Assembly (NCBI GenBank): GCA_003184365.1
Contig: NKYR01000058.1
Location: forward strand, 162,552-226,551
Direction: 5' to 3'
DNA from: Evernia prunastri
Taxonomy: Eukaryota; Ascomycota; Lecanoromycetes; Lecanorales; Parmeliaceae
Length of the DNA: 64,000 bases
The notes under the pieces: generated by a model
Told to the model about the DNA's origin: nothing
Seen by the model: the letters and a program-made list of their open reading frames with translations, nothing else
Database searches by the model: none
Translations under genes and position numbers: made by a program
Shown here: positions 22,077 through 34,255 of the stretch, in pieces
Numbering within the stretch: position 1 is the first letter of the stretch
Layout of the letters: the number at the start of each line of letters is the position of its first letter

Positions 22077-22770
22077 TCCACCTCATTGTTCAGCACTGAT
22101 GGCTCACGCGGCGTGGGCATCGCGCTACCAGCGAGGATATCAAGAAGTACGATTCACTCTGACCTTGTCTCGCCCTAGCGGCTTAATTACTGGATCCGCC
22201 GCCGACTGACAACCAAGGTGTTGTCCCGATGAGCATCGAAAGACCCCCGGCTACTGTGAGCTGGTACAACTTATAGGGCGCTGCGGTAGCCGCTGTTGGT
22301 ATGCGCAATAGAGCTGGGAATGATCGGAATGAGCGGGTGGTGACTTGTGGAACGTGTGTAAGTAATGGGGCTACATGTTTTGGTTCGCATGCTCACTGAT
22401 CTCATAGCTTAGATGCTTACTATCTGAGTGACGAGGGGAGGTTGAAGATTGTTGCCGATGGACTCGGATTGAACCTAGCTAGTGTTACTAGGCCTCAAAT
22501 GTCCACTGCTGCCTACTTTGCGGAACGTTTGTGAAAATATCGGTCACTTATTACAGACGTGGTCACGCAAAGCAGAGGGAACCCATATAGCATCATGACA
22601 GGTTCACAGGGCACGGAATGATATCCCGATCTAAGTACCGGAGTTGCTGCCGCCAACGTGTTTCTCTGAAGCTCACATGAATTTTACTTGCTGGCCCCTT
22701 GTTTGCTAAGCAATGTAGGCAACCAACATCCCCAAACTCTGGCGGTTCCACTTTCCGTATCGCCACCACC
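22077..22770. other. intergenic
   Basis: No supported feature. Confidence 0.4.
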
Positions 22771-23879
22771 TTAGTGCTCATATGCATCCTCCGAAACGAT
22801 CCTCAGATCCGATATGTGCATATCAGCATAGAACCTGCAATGCATTTGGTGGCAAGTTGGCACAGGGCAATGATGTCCCGCATAGCAAATCGGGTCCCGG
22901 CAGCTATTCGACTGCCGGCACGGAAGGCCCCTTGCCAGATACCGGAGCCCGTTCAGTTGCTCATTATCCAGCCGTCCATCGTGGCGTGCCGTGCAATTTT
23001 TGTCCGGGCATTCCCCTCGAAGGTAATACGGGTTGCAGAATTTCATGTTTCGAAGCCAGGAGAGGACCGATTCCATGGGCCTGATGGGAGGATCGACCCT
23101 CTGAGAGTGTACGTTGCGGAAGATGACGGGCCTTGGCCTGCTCACTTGAGGTCGGTGCCCGATGTCGCGGAATACACCTTGGAACGAGCATTGCTTTAGC
23201 CTGGGGAGTACGCTCATCAAATATGGAGCGCCTGGTGAATCCTTGAAGAGCATCACTTTTTCTGTGCTTAGACTGTTTTCGTGCAATATTTTGGTTATCG
23301 TGTCATCCACAACGCTCCCAAACAGGATCAGTTTGCAATGCGGGTCTGAGATATTGGTTTTGAGCATGTCGGTGAGGCCTGTCGTATAGCTGTCAGTATG
23401 GTTCGCTCATTCTCTGCATCGTATGTGGGCTTACTGCGCCCTCGATACGCTGGTATGCTCATCCTATCCTCTATGGGAACAAATTCCACCAGTGACTCGA
23501 CGCTGTTAAAGCCTTGAAGGAACCATCCGAAGTTCACGCGGTTTGGTATCACACGCGCGTCGAAATACGCGTCGCTAAGCCATTCATGGTTGCCAGCAAT
23601 ACGAACTGTTAAGGGCATCACCTCGTATTGCCACTTGTGTAGCCATTCGCTGATGGCGTGAGCCAATGTAGTGGCAGCTTCTACGCCTCCAGTTTCGTCT
23701 CTGCCGACATATTTGTCCAGGAACTAGGATGCCACTTTGTATCAGCACTTACACCTTGCTCGAAATAGCGCTTAGAAGTTTACCTGGAAGCAGTTTCCGT
23801 TGATAAGGACGGAGATAAAGGCGTTTGGATCGCCTTCCATGCGCTCGTCCATTCTTGTGTCTCTGCCAAGAGATGACAT
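22771..23879 (-). CDS. CCCH zinc-finger protein of the fungal DUF-plus-CCCH type
   Basis: Three exons join in phase (23879-23784, 23723-23435, 23378-22771), giving 330 residues. The N-terminal two thirds resemble the nucleotide-handling-like domain that precedes CCCH fingers in a common fungal family: VLINGNCFQFLDKYVG, then EAATTLAHAISEWLH, then LILFGSVVDDTI. The C-terminus has two CCCH-type clusters: CNPYYLRGECPDKNCTARH and, after RYLARGLPC, CRDPICYAGHHCP. Such fingers usually bind RNA, but the role here is not known. The ATG at 23879 is the first in this frame close to the first exon. Family proteins are sometimes longer at the N-terminus, so an upstream exon cannot be excluded. Introns are 56-60 nt. 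Confidence 0.75.
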
Positions 23880-26800
23880 CTTCTCATCAGAGGTCAAGAA
23901 CCGTATTCTCTGGCCGGACATTAGCAGCTACTTCCTGGTTGGCTGTTTAGAGAAATTTTAATCATCGGCGGATGTTGCAACCGTGAAGATTACCTCAGGT
24001 TGCGCAAAGATAAGGGGTGAGCCAGGAGAAGTGTTATGTGGGCAAATCGAAAGCGCTGAGAGCTCCGGCAAATGCAAGAAGTGTTAAGTGAGACAGCTGG
24101 GAAGAGAAGGGAGCTGATTGTAGCATGAAAAGGGGTGCTCAGTGGGCTCGGGAGACTCAGGACATTCTTTTGCAACTTTAGCATCCGTCACCTCTGACAA
24201 AAGCTAATCCGATTCGGTAAACTGTGTTGTTTCATAAGAACTCATCTGGTGACCTGAAGGCAAAACTCATCGGCGTTTCTTCGGCCGGTCTACTGTAGTC
24301 TCGAAGGTGGTTACAATGTCTCAGACAGAAATGGAAAAATCCAGAAGACAATGGAATTGTACGCCATTCACTCCCTTGCATTCTCCTCGGACAGGTCCCA
24401 TTGCTTTTATACAACATCTCTGCTTCTTAATGTTCAAAACTGTTTAGGATATTATACACAGCACTCATGATCTATGCATCATCCTTTCTAAAAGTTACCT
24501 TACGAGGCAATAGACAGAATCCATGCTGACGGAACGTAACAAGGCGCAAAGTCGTCTATATCCAGTTGTCTACTGAGAAAAATGTATCCTCAAAACAAAA
24601 GAGCATGCGCATGATCATGTTTATGGACACAATACAGAAATCAGCTATTGACCAGGAGATCTGTTACGCCAAGTCTGAACTCTCTCCAACAAGGCGCGGC
24701 GCGATTATAACCAAGACCATGACTGGCCTGTTTGCTATAGACCTCAAGCCCGCTGGACCATTCCACCAATAAGCCTGCGAAAGTCTATCCCTCCTTGACA
24801 GGTTTTTTATGTAAACTATGGATGACCTGGCCATTATGCATGATGCCGGACATTTTGTAGGGCGCAATCCTACTATGCCGCTGCAGCCTGGCTATTGGTC
24901 CGTCAAGCCAGAAGGAACAAGCCAATCGGGTACTTGAAACGAGAATAGGCGCCAACAACTCTGCGCCAGCCAATGGGAAGTTGACAGTGAAGCTTTGGAC
25001 CATGCAGAGGCGTGGGGAGAAATTCAGTCTCCTTTAATTGCATTACGGTTGCCGACGTTTCTGGCTTAGTTGATATCCCTGGATACAGTTCGACCGAGCA
25101 CGTGCACACGATTGTCCTCCTAATTTAATTAAAGATGTTAGCACCACGCCCTCAACGTCGTGATTACGAGAAGCAACTCGGTGAATAATATAAACATTTC
25201 GCTGATAAAACAATGCTTGGCAAGCAATTGTAGCAGTCGCCTTCTCCTGAAGCCACATTTGAGAAGGTTTACTGGACGTAAGATTTGCCCTACTGAGGGC
25301 AAGCCCGCTTCTTTCAGTACTGCATGTATGTAAGCTGCACTGCAATATTCGTGATACTGAGGAAGCGAGGGCAAGTTCTGGTTCTGCCAAGCCAATGTTC
25401 ATTTTGATCGAAGTCTCATTTCTCTATCTCAGCGCTTTTGCGACTCAAAGGATTGTTCCGATCTTGTGAAAACTGCTCCATCCATCTGAGCCGAAGAAAT
25501 TGTGAATTGGAGAGCATTCAACTCACAGACCTGGGCCACTAAGATGCGGGTCTGAAGCAGAGTGCACGCATACTGAAGTGGTGTGCCTACTGCCGAAGGA
25601 ATTTATCACCGTGGCTGTACAATCCCCGATCCTTCCCTCGATCAGAATATCCTCAAGTGGCCACACTAGTATCATTTGGGAAGCATGTACTGTAGGACTC
25701 TTTGCCATCCCTTAATCCGTGCCGAATTTCACGTACAATAGTTCCCGCGACGGCGCGAAAGATCTTTCTTCAGACTGAGTCCATGCAAATCTAGTGAGAA
25801 TTTCCAGGCCTGATGTATAGTAGATGTTTCAATACTTTCAAGCCCGACGCTTTGATGTTCCACCTCTGTCGAAGCGCAGTCGGTTCGCGCCGAGGCAACG
25901 GGTCGAAAAGGTGCCGAGAATTTGGAAAATCTCCTGGCTCCTGCAATGCTGACATGCATACGCAAGGACCCTACCGTAATTTCCGCATGCTCCACAAATC
26001 GAATCTGAGGGTGCAGTATGTTGTAAAAGGGCTGTCTTTATGAAACAGGGGGCGAGTTCCAGCGCCAGGATTTAGCACGTGCTGGATTTTGAACAAGATT
26101 CACAAAATAGCCGATAGGGGGTACCTTCTATAGATCGCTCACGTCCCCGGCGCATGAGCTCCAAGCTCCGTTCCTCTCCAGTGAGATGCCAAATTGCGAC
26201 CTTTCCAGCCTCACACATATAATTCAGGTTAACCCACCATTTGTCTCTGTCACAAATCCTGTCGAACTCGATGTTAATGCTGACAGACAGTCGTTTGAAC
26301 TTTACTCCCTCCTTCAGATTCTCAAGGTTTTCTACCTACTCCCGAGCGATCTTACTAGCTTGATTACGCGGAAGCAGTCCGGCTTCGGGACGGGAGTACG
26401 GCTTGAGTGTAGAGACCGCGAGGCGGCCAATATTTCGGAATACGCAGAGCGTGGTTGATGAATGTTACGCATAGCAATTGACCAAAGATGTTTGCAGTGC
26501 TGTGTGAGTGCTGGGACACATTGAATTTGTGAGACTACTCCGAATTAGCATGTATTGACCAGCCATCGCTTTTACGTACTTCACGAACTCGACCTTTTGC
26601 AGCAAGACTTTTGAGAGTGTTTATGCAGCTTAATAGCTTACTCAAGACTGGGCCGAGCTTTCGTAGATGCTCTCCTGTCGACAAACGATCAAAATAGTGA
26701 CAAACTATAACCAAGCTCTGTCCGCGTTTGCCTAGTGCCTTTTATGCATTCTAGGCATATTCCATCATTGTTGCATTCATATAACTAGCCACTCCTTGTC

Positions 26801-29596
26801 TCCATCAGCCATGAACATGGCTGATGGCCACATAGCTAGACTCACTATGTATTGAAACGATCAGGTATAGAAGAACGATGTATAGGATCCTTAAATTGCC
26901 TATCTCAGACCTCCCCTCGAGGTATCCTTATGTGCCCTACTAAATAAGTGGCTGGCATCACAACCTCGGCTAAAATGCCGGGAGGAGGCTGGGAACCAAC
27001 AACCAAATTTCAACACTATGCACTTTCTATCACCACTGCTGTGCCCCGCTGGAAGGTCTTCAAACCGGATAGCTTTTGGGGCTGGAGGTCTTTGGTAAAC
27101 GCGAGGCTTGACGGAAAGTGGGAGACATTGACCAGCTGAAGATGGGTAATATTGGACTAATCGCATATATAAAAGATCGTGAGAAGGTTCCCACCTAAAA
27201 AGCCTCGGATGACCAGCTCCTTAACAGAAGGGAGTTTGCGAGTGTCAGGTATGTCCCAACCGAAATTGATGATGGGCTCGTCGCTACCTGTTAGATGAAG
27301 TGTTTTTGGCTGTGGATTCGCTCACAGGCCGCTTTCGATCGTGGACCCTCCCAAGGGTCTGCTGAGCGTTTTGGAGGAGACCATGCTCTTGTACGAGACC
27401 ACAGTCGTGGCTTGGTGTGAGCAAGAGGAAAATCTCGAGCGACGTCATGCCGTCGTCCGACTCCACCTATTTAGGCGCAATGCTGGCCACCTTACGTGGA
27501 TACGCGGGCAAGTGAGGCTGGTATGTTCAATGGACTGCGCAAAGTTGGGGCTAACGAGTCAGTATAAGAGACTAGTGTATTAAATGCTAGCTTCTATTCT
27601 CGAGACTAAAGGTTTTGATTCTCTTCACCGTTGAAAATCTCGCACCGGCAGACTTGCCAAGGGAGAACCTTAGACGAGAAAAATCTGGTAATGGCCCAAG
27701 ATTAGCGCGATTCATCTTAATCCTAAAGTATGCTCGATCATAGCGCGCTTACCATCCCATCATTGTCAATCGCCTGCCGAAAAGCAACGCAGGGAATTCA
27801 TACGGATACTCCAATTTCTCGTGACTGATCACACTATTCTTCCCTCACCATCGAGACTATGACGCAGTACCCTTCAAAGCTACCTCTCCTTACCTACGAG
27901 TTCCTCTCTTCTCCCAACACAAAATCCTGAGCCCAAGGTCCACGATGCATTTGCCCGCGGATGGTCGATCTAATGCCAATCTACGATCTTATCGAGACAC
28001 TGTAGACCACAGACGGAGAACCAAACGTTGAGTTCACTGCTTTTCGTGTAATCCTTTCGTGTAAGTGCCGACTCTATCCGATCTCGACATGTCAATCCCG
28101 TTGTTGCTGACACAACAAAACTCTCTACACTAGGGGTTGTGGCACGGAAGAAGCCTCGACTCGTACCAAGAAAATGCGATTCGACAGAACAGAAACATTG
28201 GATTCTGTGGGCCGTCTGTATTTCAGTGATTGCAATGTGTGTGTGCCAGAAGCTCAGTACTTTTTATCGCGGTAAAGTGGGTCTATGCAACATTCTGACT
28301 AACGACTTGATGGAGGAGCGCTAATCTACGGCTGCCCGGTTTTAAAGAATCAAGTTGGGCTCATGGTTGCATCCGGCAAACGATCGGATTAGCAACTACC
28401 GTCACGAACGTTACCTCAATCATCTCTCCAAGCGCATACTGTAATTTTCTCAGACCCCCAATCGTATAAACCAAGGTGTTGTGGGTCATGCGCGAACCTA
28501 GTCAAAGACATTGCAATCATTACTTGAGTCGCCATGGGCTAACGGGAGACCTGGTGAGGAGTCTACGTGTTGTTCAGCAGATCGTAATCTGCCGGCTCCC
28601 ATCACACAAAGTGGACGCTCCCTTGAAGAAGCAATCATTCACGAGAAAATCACGGCAGTTCCAGCCACAGTGCAAAGCTTACATGGCTGTGAAAAGGCTG
28701 TGTCCTGATCAGCAAGACTTGTCGTTCCTCCTTCCTTTTTTCTTGTTCCTGCGTCTGTCTTATCAGCTTGACGGCGGGGATTGGACCCACATGACGTCAC
28801 ATTGCTTCTGCTTCTTTCTGCTCTCGCATTTCTGGAGCACCTTTGAGTTGCTCTGGCTTGTATTAGCGGGAAAACGGCACCACCGCCCCTCTGACTGTAC
28901 TTCGTATAAAAATTCGGATTGCCGATGGATGCCTGCCCAGGTCAGGCTTTCTCTATTCATCAAGTCAGCGATGATGCGGAGAATACAACATGGAAGCTGT
29001 CGTTTGGGAAATCGCGCAGACTAACGGCATTGCCAGCCGTGCTCCAAGCCTGAGCTAGGAAAGCAATTTACCGACATATACTGGTGGCCAAGTCTAGACC
29101 GCAGACCGGGACAGCCTCACATCGAGGGTTGCATCCGTCCCGATTCTTGATCCTTTGAAGCTGTGGCACATGGCTCCATGGGAAAGTTGGAGGGAGAAGA
29201 AGGTCCTCGTTGGTGGGTAGTGTTTGACGTTGGTCAGGAATCCTTGGGATCGTCATTGCTGGTCAGCAGTTTTGTGCGGGATTTGATTGGACCGGGATAC
29301 CCGCTGCCCCCTGCGTCTGACACTACTTCCTTTCGGAAAACTTAACCGGATGGTGGTCAGCTCTTCGGCACAATACTGCGAATCGTAACTTGCACTCTAT
29401 CAAACAGCCTTTTCCTGTCGAAGTTATACTTCAAGCGTCTATTCTTGGGCGCCTTATTTCAAACAACTGGTCAGGCTCTCACATATTCTCCTTCCTCTCA
29501 GTACGTTAACCATCAGAGCAAGGCCAGTAGAATGGTGTAGGCATAGACCCCATGATTACCTCGCAGACATGGTCTACTAGTTTAGAGGCTCTGCAT
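23880..29596. other. gene-poor stretch
   Basis: About 5.7 kb with no gene I can support: frames are short, on both strands, and none shows family motifs. It contains a dispersed repeat copy (26733-27055). It may hold old, mutated repeats or non-coding DNA. Confidence 0.45.
26733..27055 (+). repeat. dispersed repeat, copy 1, with 171-bp extra segment
   Basis: 26733-26849 (CTAGTGCCTTTTATGCATTC..) matches 34110-34224, and 27014-27055 (CACTATGCACTTTCTATCAC..) matches 34218-34253. Here the two halves are separated by 171 bp (26850-27020) flanked by the direct repeat CACTATG (26843-26849 and 27014-27020). Confidence 0.7.
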
Positions 29597-29941
29597 TCAC
29601 AAACTTCTAAGGCATTTGACAGTGAACTCACCAGAGTCAAATACTACTCGAGAGTCTTGAGAGCGCTCTGCCCACGCACCGTTGTTATGATCAGCTGCCT
29701 TGGGTGCACGTGTTACGTGCCGAATCTCCTCAACGAGTTTCCCATCGGAACTCAGAGCGAGCCTATCATAGCCCTCGAAATCAGGAAGGGGAGGGGTGGG
29801 GGGCCATAAAGGATGGAGAAACATGAGCGGGTCCCATAGCACCCATTGGTCCCCGGCCGACCATGCCCACCGATCACCGTTGATCAAATGATGTGCTGCC
29901 GAGGATGGCCGTGCTACCTGCCAGCTCTGGCTTTCAGTCAA
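29597..29941 (-). CDS. possible small hypothetical protein
   Basis: A 114-codon frame with balanced composition (Trp-rich segment DRWAWSAGDQWVLWDPLMF). It is divergent from the multicopper oxidase that starts 160 bp to the right. I do not recognise it, and it could be an exon of a longer gene or a chance frame. Confidence 0.25.
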   Translation of the reverse strand: MTESQSWQVARPSSAAHHLINGDRWAWSAGDQWVLWDPLMFLHPLWPPTPPLPDFEGYDRLALSSDGKLVEEIRHVTRAPKAADHNNGAWAERSQDSRVVFDSGEFTVKCLRSL

Positions 29942-30026
29942 TCCGGGAATAGGAAGATGAGGGGTCTCTGGGGAAGATCAACCAATGTGGAAACGGGTTG
30001 AGGCAGCCTTTCGAGGACTGCTGCAA

Positions 30027-30040
30027 CACGTATAAAATGG
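30027..30040 (+). promoter_or_regulatory. TATA-like box of the multicopper oxidase
   Basis: ACACGTATAAAATG lies about 65 bp upstream of the ATG at 30100, a suitable distance for a short fungal leader. Confidence 0.5.
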
Positions 30041-30099
30041 ATCAAACGCCCCTCCCTTTCAGCGTTCGTATTGCAAGCTTTGCACGTTAAATCACTGCC

Positions 30100-32052
30100 A
30101 TGGCATTCCTCGGACTTCCCTTTCTAGCTGCCTTGCTATACAGCGCTTGTGCATCTGCTGCTGTCTACAACTGGGATGTTACCTGGGTCAACCGGAACCC
30201 CGATGGACTACAAGCAAGACCTGTGATAGGAATCAATAATCAGTGGCCAGCCCCAGCCATCACCGCCAACATTGGTGAACAAATTACTGTGCACCTGACC
30301 AACCAACTGGGGAACGAGACGACAAGTGTTCATTTCCACGGTCTATTCCAGAACGGCACCAATTCTATGGATGGCCCGACAGGAGTGACGCAATGCCCCA
30401 TCGGCCCCGGCGAGACTTTCACCCAAGTCTTTACGGTGAAATAGCTCCCACATTGTAACTCGACAAGCCAGGTGCTAATATCTAAGACAGGTCAGTCAGC
30501 CTGGCACTTACTGGTATCATTCTCACAACAGGGGCCAATATCCCGATGGCTTCAGGGGGCCAATCTTGATCCATGACCCTGCCTCGCCTTACGCTGGCCA
30601 ATATGATGAAGAACTCGTGTTGACCCTATCGGACTGGTACCATAAGCAGATGCCTGAGCTCATCCCAGGCTTTCTTTCTCCCACTCAGAACCCTTCGGGG
30701 GCAGGTGAGTTCAACACCTCCGTACGCTGGAGCAAGGGATACTTACATCTTATCGCACAGAACCGATTCCCAACTCAGCCATCATCAATGACAACGCGAC
30801 AACCTCTTTTGCCATCACACCTGGCAAGACCTACATGGTCAGGATCATCAACGTAGCAAACTTCGCCGCATTTTTTGTCACATTTGACCAACATGAGATG
30901 ACAATCATCGAAGTTGATGGGGTCTATACCGTCGCGCAGAAGACAGACCTCATCTACCTCTCCGACGCCCAGCGCATGAGTGTTTTGATAACCGCAAAGC
31001 CTACCGCTGCCAAGAACTTCGCCTTTGTTGGCGCCATGGACCCTTCCATGTTCGACAGTGTTCCTTCCACTCTGAATCTGAATGCCACCGGATACCTGGT
31101 TTACGATGCTTCCAAACCACTACCATCGAAAGCTCCGACCTTCGCCTCCTACGACAACTCGGCCTATGATGACTTCGACCTAGTACCCTACGACAAACTA
31201 GCTCTGTTCAAGCCCGTCACCCGCACCGTCGTTCTGAACGTCAACTCCGGAGTAACCGACAACCAGAACCGGTCCATCTTCCCCATCTCCCGCTGCACTT
31301 CTGATGAGAAACACCACTAACTTCAAGAATCAGGTTCACCATCAACAACATCACCTACACCGAGCCCAAAGTGCCCTCGCTCTACACCGCCCTGAGCGTT
31401 GGGAAAGACGCCACGAACCCGATCGTGTACGGCCACGCCGCCAACGCCCAGGTGCTGAAATACTACGACACCGTCGAAGTGGTGGTCAACAACTTCGACA
31501 CGGGCGGCCATCCGCTCCACATACACGGGCACAACTTCCAAGTAGTGCAGCGCTCCGCGGCCAACGCCGGCGTGTACGGTGGCACACCTGTGAACCCCCC
31601 GGCGACGCCCATACGCCGCGACGTCGTCAAGGTCAACGCGGGTGGTTACGTAACGTTCCGCTTCATAGCGAACAACCCAGATATGTATCCCTTTCCCTTT
31701 TTCCCCAATATCGCTTCCCAAGCACCATCCGCTGACCAACTACCTGCACGCGTCTGGGCGTTCCACTGCCACATTGACTGGCATCTGATCGCCGGCTTTT
31801 TCGCCACCTTTGTGGAAGCGCCTCTGCAGCTGCAATCGCAAAGCATCCCCGCCGACCAGATCCAAGTGTGCAAAGACCAAGGACTGCCGTATCAGGGCAA
31901 CGCGGCGGCGAACACGCAGAACTACACGGATCTGGATGGCGCGAATAACGTCCCGCCGCCTATCAACGATCAGGGGTGAGACTTACTTTTACGCATGCTT
32001 TCGGGTTATCTGCGTTCGACTTCACTGACATGGGTACAGAGCTCTTACCTGA
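30100..32052 (+). CDS. Fet3-like multicopper oxidase, secreted
   Basis: Exons 30100-30435, 30491-30704, 30761-31271, 31334-31975 and 32040-32052 join in phase (571 residues). A signal peptide (MAFLGLPFLAALLYSACASA) precedes three cupredoxin domains. Copper ligands are visible: VHFHG, TYWYHSHNRGQYPDG, HPLHIHGHNF and WAFHCHIDWH. Gene order inside the protein, IINVANFAAFF and the NITYTEPKVPSL segment follow yeast Fet3 and the Fet3-like oxidases. The ferroxidase-important Glu of Fet3 (SEWYH) is Asp here (SDWYH). No transmembrane anchor follows, so it is more likely secreted, perhaps a melanin- or phenol-oxidising type, than a partner of an iron permease; no permease gene is adjacent. A 66-nt in-frame insertion before the last copper site looks like a retained intron. 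If the last intron is not spliced the protein ends at TGA 31977-31979. Confidence 0.88.
31685..31750 (+). other. intron-like 66-nt segment read in frame
   Basis: It starts GTATCC, has a CTGAC branch-like word near the end and is 22 codons without a stop, but ends CG instead of AG. Removing it would give NNPDIVWAFHCHIDWH, exactly the family layout. Either the acceptor has mutated and the intron is now translated, or the protein carries a 22-residue loop. Confidence 0.55.
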
Positions 32053-34090
32053 TCGGCATCACGAGCACGATATGTGTGGAGGCGGGAATACTATCGCATG
32101 GCTTTGATCAATGTATTCATCGATTTTAATAGTATTGTTTAAGACCTTTTCTTTCGTCCCGCTCATATGTACAGAAATGTCAGGAGGAATGCAATGTTAG
32201 GCGGAATACATAGACTTTGCCAGTCCTTCTCCTCTGAAAGTGCATCCACACCCTACACTTCTCTCAGAGCCTCCATCAGCTTCCAAAGTCATCAATGTTT
32301 TTCCCTTGTCCGAAGTCCCGTCCAGAGGCGCATCTGACTTCTCTTCAACCCCTCCAGCTCAACCTTCCAACCCGAGAAATGAAGCGCATCAACATCCTGA
32401 GCTCTTCCAGTGTTACTTAATAACTTGCTCGTTTTGGAGCAGCATCGCCGCGGAACTCCTTCTCGAGTCATGGCCCTACTTACAGACCGCTGTGTACGTT
32501 CTACCCGAGAAGCATGAATGGTACATTAAATCGCGTGTTGATCCTAGGCATCCATACGCAGCCTTATCATCTACAAAGGCTCCTGTCGTAAAGCAGTATT
32601 TCCTCAGCCTATCACCGCCCAAAGCAACCTGATACATTCCTGCGGCCTGACTCCTTGCCAAGAACGATATGGGTGCAATGCCAGAAACAATGCGAGTCGT
32701 TCCACGCCTTCCTCATACATACTAGCGCGGCATGCGGGAGTGGCGAGCATCTCTGCTACCTGTTCGATCCATCCGACCGTGCAGGCAGGTTTTACGTCTC
32801 GACCACCCGTCAAGACTTACCTTCGCAGCTGATGGCATCGACAAAGGTTGCAAGGGTGAGGCGCCGCCGTACTCTCGAGCGCATCTGCATCTCCTTTGGT
32901 TTACTTTATCAGAGGGGTGCAGGTGCATCTCCGAACTCTCTATCTTCAAAGGTTGCCTTGCGTAAGCAAATCAAACGTCCGTATCAGTTCCACAAGGGTG
33001 AAAGAGTTCCCCTCACACCTTTGTAGGAGATTTCTTCTAGAGGTATGATTACAATGACGGAGAAATTGCTTTGTAGGACTCACATAAGCGCTGCATTAGG
33101 GCCACACAGTCCGCGTCAGATGCCCACTGAAGACGGGTGCCCTCGGGGATATATTTTTAGAAAACGATAGGAGATATTGCGCGGTCGGTCAATAATGACA
33201 AATAGGGATGGCCTGCACCTCGTAGACCTGCGGCCCCCGAATGAGAAGGTGGTCTGAAGCCAGGTCCCCGGGACACGCTAGTCTGGATTAGGACCAGGAT
33301 AATGCAAAGCAGCCTTAGTCTAGATATGCTACTGTGCCACAGCAGTTGACGGGAACTGCTTCCTCGTTGCCTTCCGGGAATAGAATGAAGTTTTTACTTT
33401 ATATTTTTCGCGGCACGGCAGTCCAGAGTCTTATTCCCTCAAAGCCATGAGCTAAAAAAGTCCACTGCCGCCTCTGGTATGCTGTTGCCGGTCGGCATAA
33501 CTGATGTAAGAAGATGACGTAGAACCTTCGATTTCACAGCACCTCACGGGACAACGACCGGGAGTTCTCCTGCCACCTTTCAGAAAGAATTGTTCCCTGG
33601 TCGTCCTGTCAGCCTAGCGTCCGAGAACTTCACCATAGAACCGACAAGGCTAGTGATAAGAAAGCCCCAAACTTGCGGGTTAACGGCTACAGGAACCAAG
33701 TCCCAAATCACGTATTCGCCACCCTTCGGCCGCCTCCAACCTGCGACCGTGGTCAGGAAAAGATACACCCCTTCAAGCCCCATAGAGGTTGGGATTTCTC
33801 CAATCGCCAGGAGCTCCGCTACTACGCCGGCTATTAGGAGGGGAGCTGGAAATAGGGGGTCAGCGAGAACAGTCGCCTGCAATTTGGGTCGGCTTACTGA
33901 ACGAAGTCCCAGTATCGACTCCATACGCCGAGTTTGACATAGCTGAGGCACATTGGATCTGTGGCTTGTCCTGCCGTCCTGTTCTTTTGAGAAGTGATAT
34001 ACCTTTCGCCATTGTTTTTACAATTTCCAACGACCACAATCGTCCGATCATCCGCGTAGAGGTCAAACACCGCCGGGGCCGTATCTGTCA
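32053..34090. other. no supported gene
   Basis: Short frames only. Minus-strand 33951-33580 has hydrophobic runs (LFPAPLLIAGVVAELLAIG) and might be the end of a membrane protein, but I cannot connect it in phase to an upstream exon. Confidence 0.35.
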
Positions 34091-34097
34091 CCGTTTG

Positions 34098-34255
34098 CTT
34101 ATTTCTCTAGTGCCTTCCATGCATCCCATGCATATTCCATCATTGTTACATTGATGTAGCTAGCCACTCCTTAGCCCTATCAGCCATATGTGTGACTGAT
34201 GGCCCCATAACTAGACTCACTATGCACTTTCTATCACCACTGCTGTGCCCCGCTG
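34098..34255 (+). repeat. dispersed repeat, copy 2 (uninterrupted)
   Basis: Matches the copy at 26733-27055 but without the 171-bp middle: a single CACTATG (34218-34224) joins the two halves. Confidence 0.7.

Noticed and set aside
33580..34091. Two-exon minus-strand membrane protein
   Set aside because: The hydrophobic frame and the upstream ATG frame cannot be joined in phase by any splice pair I found.
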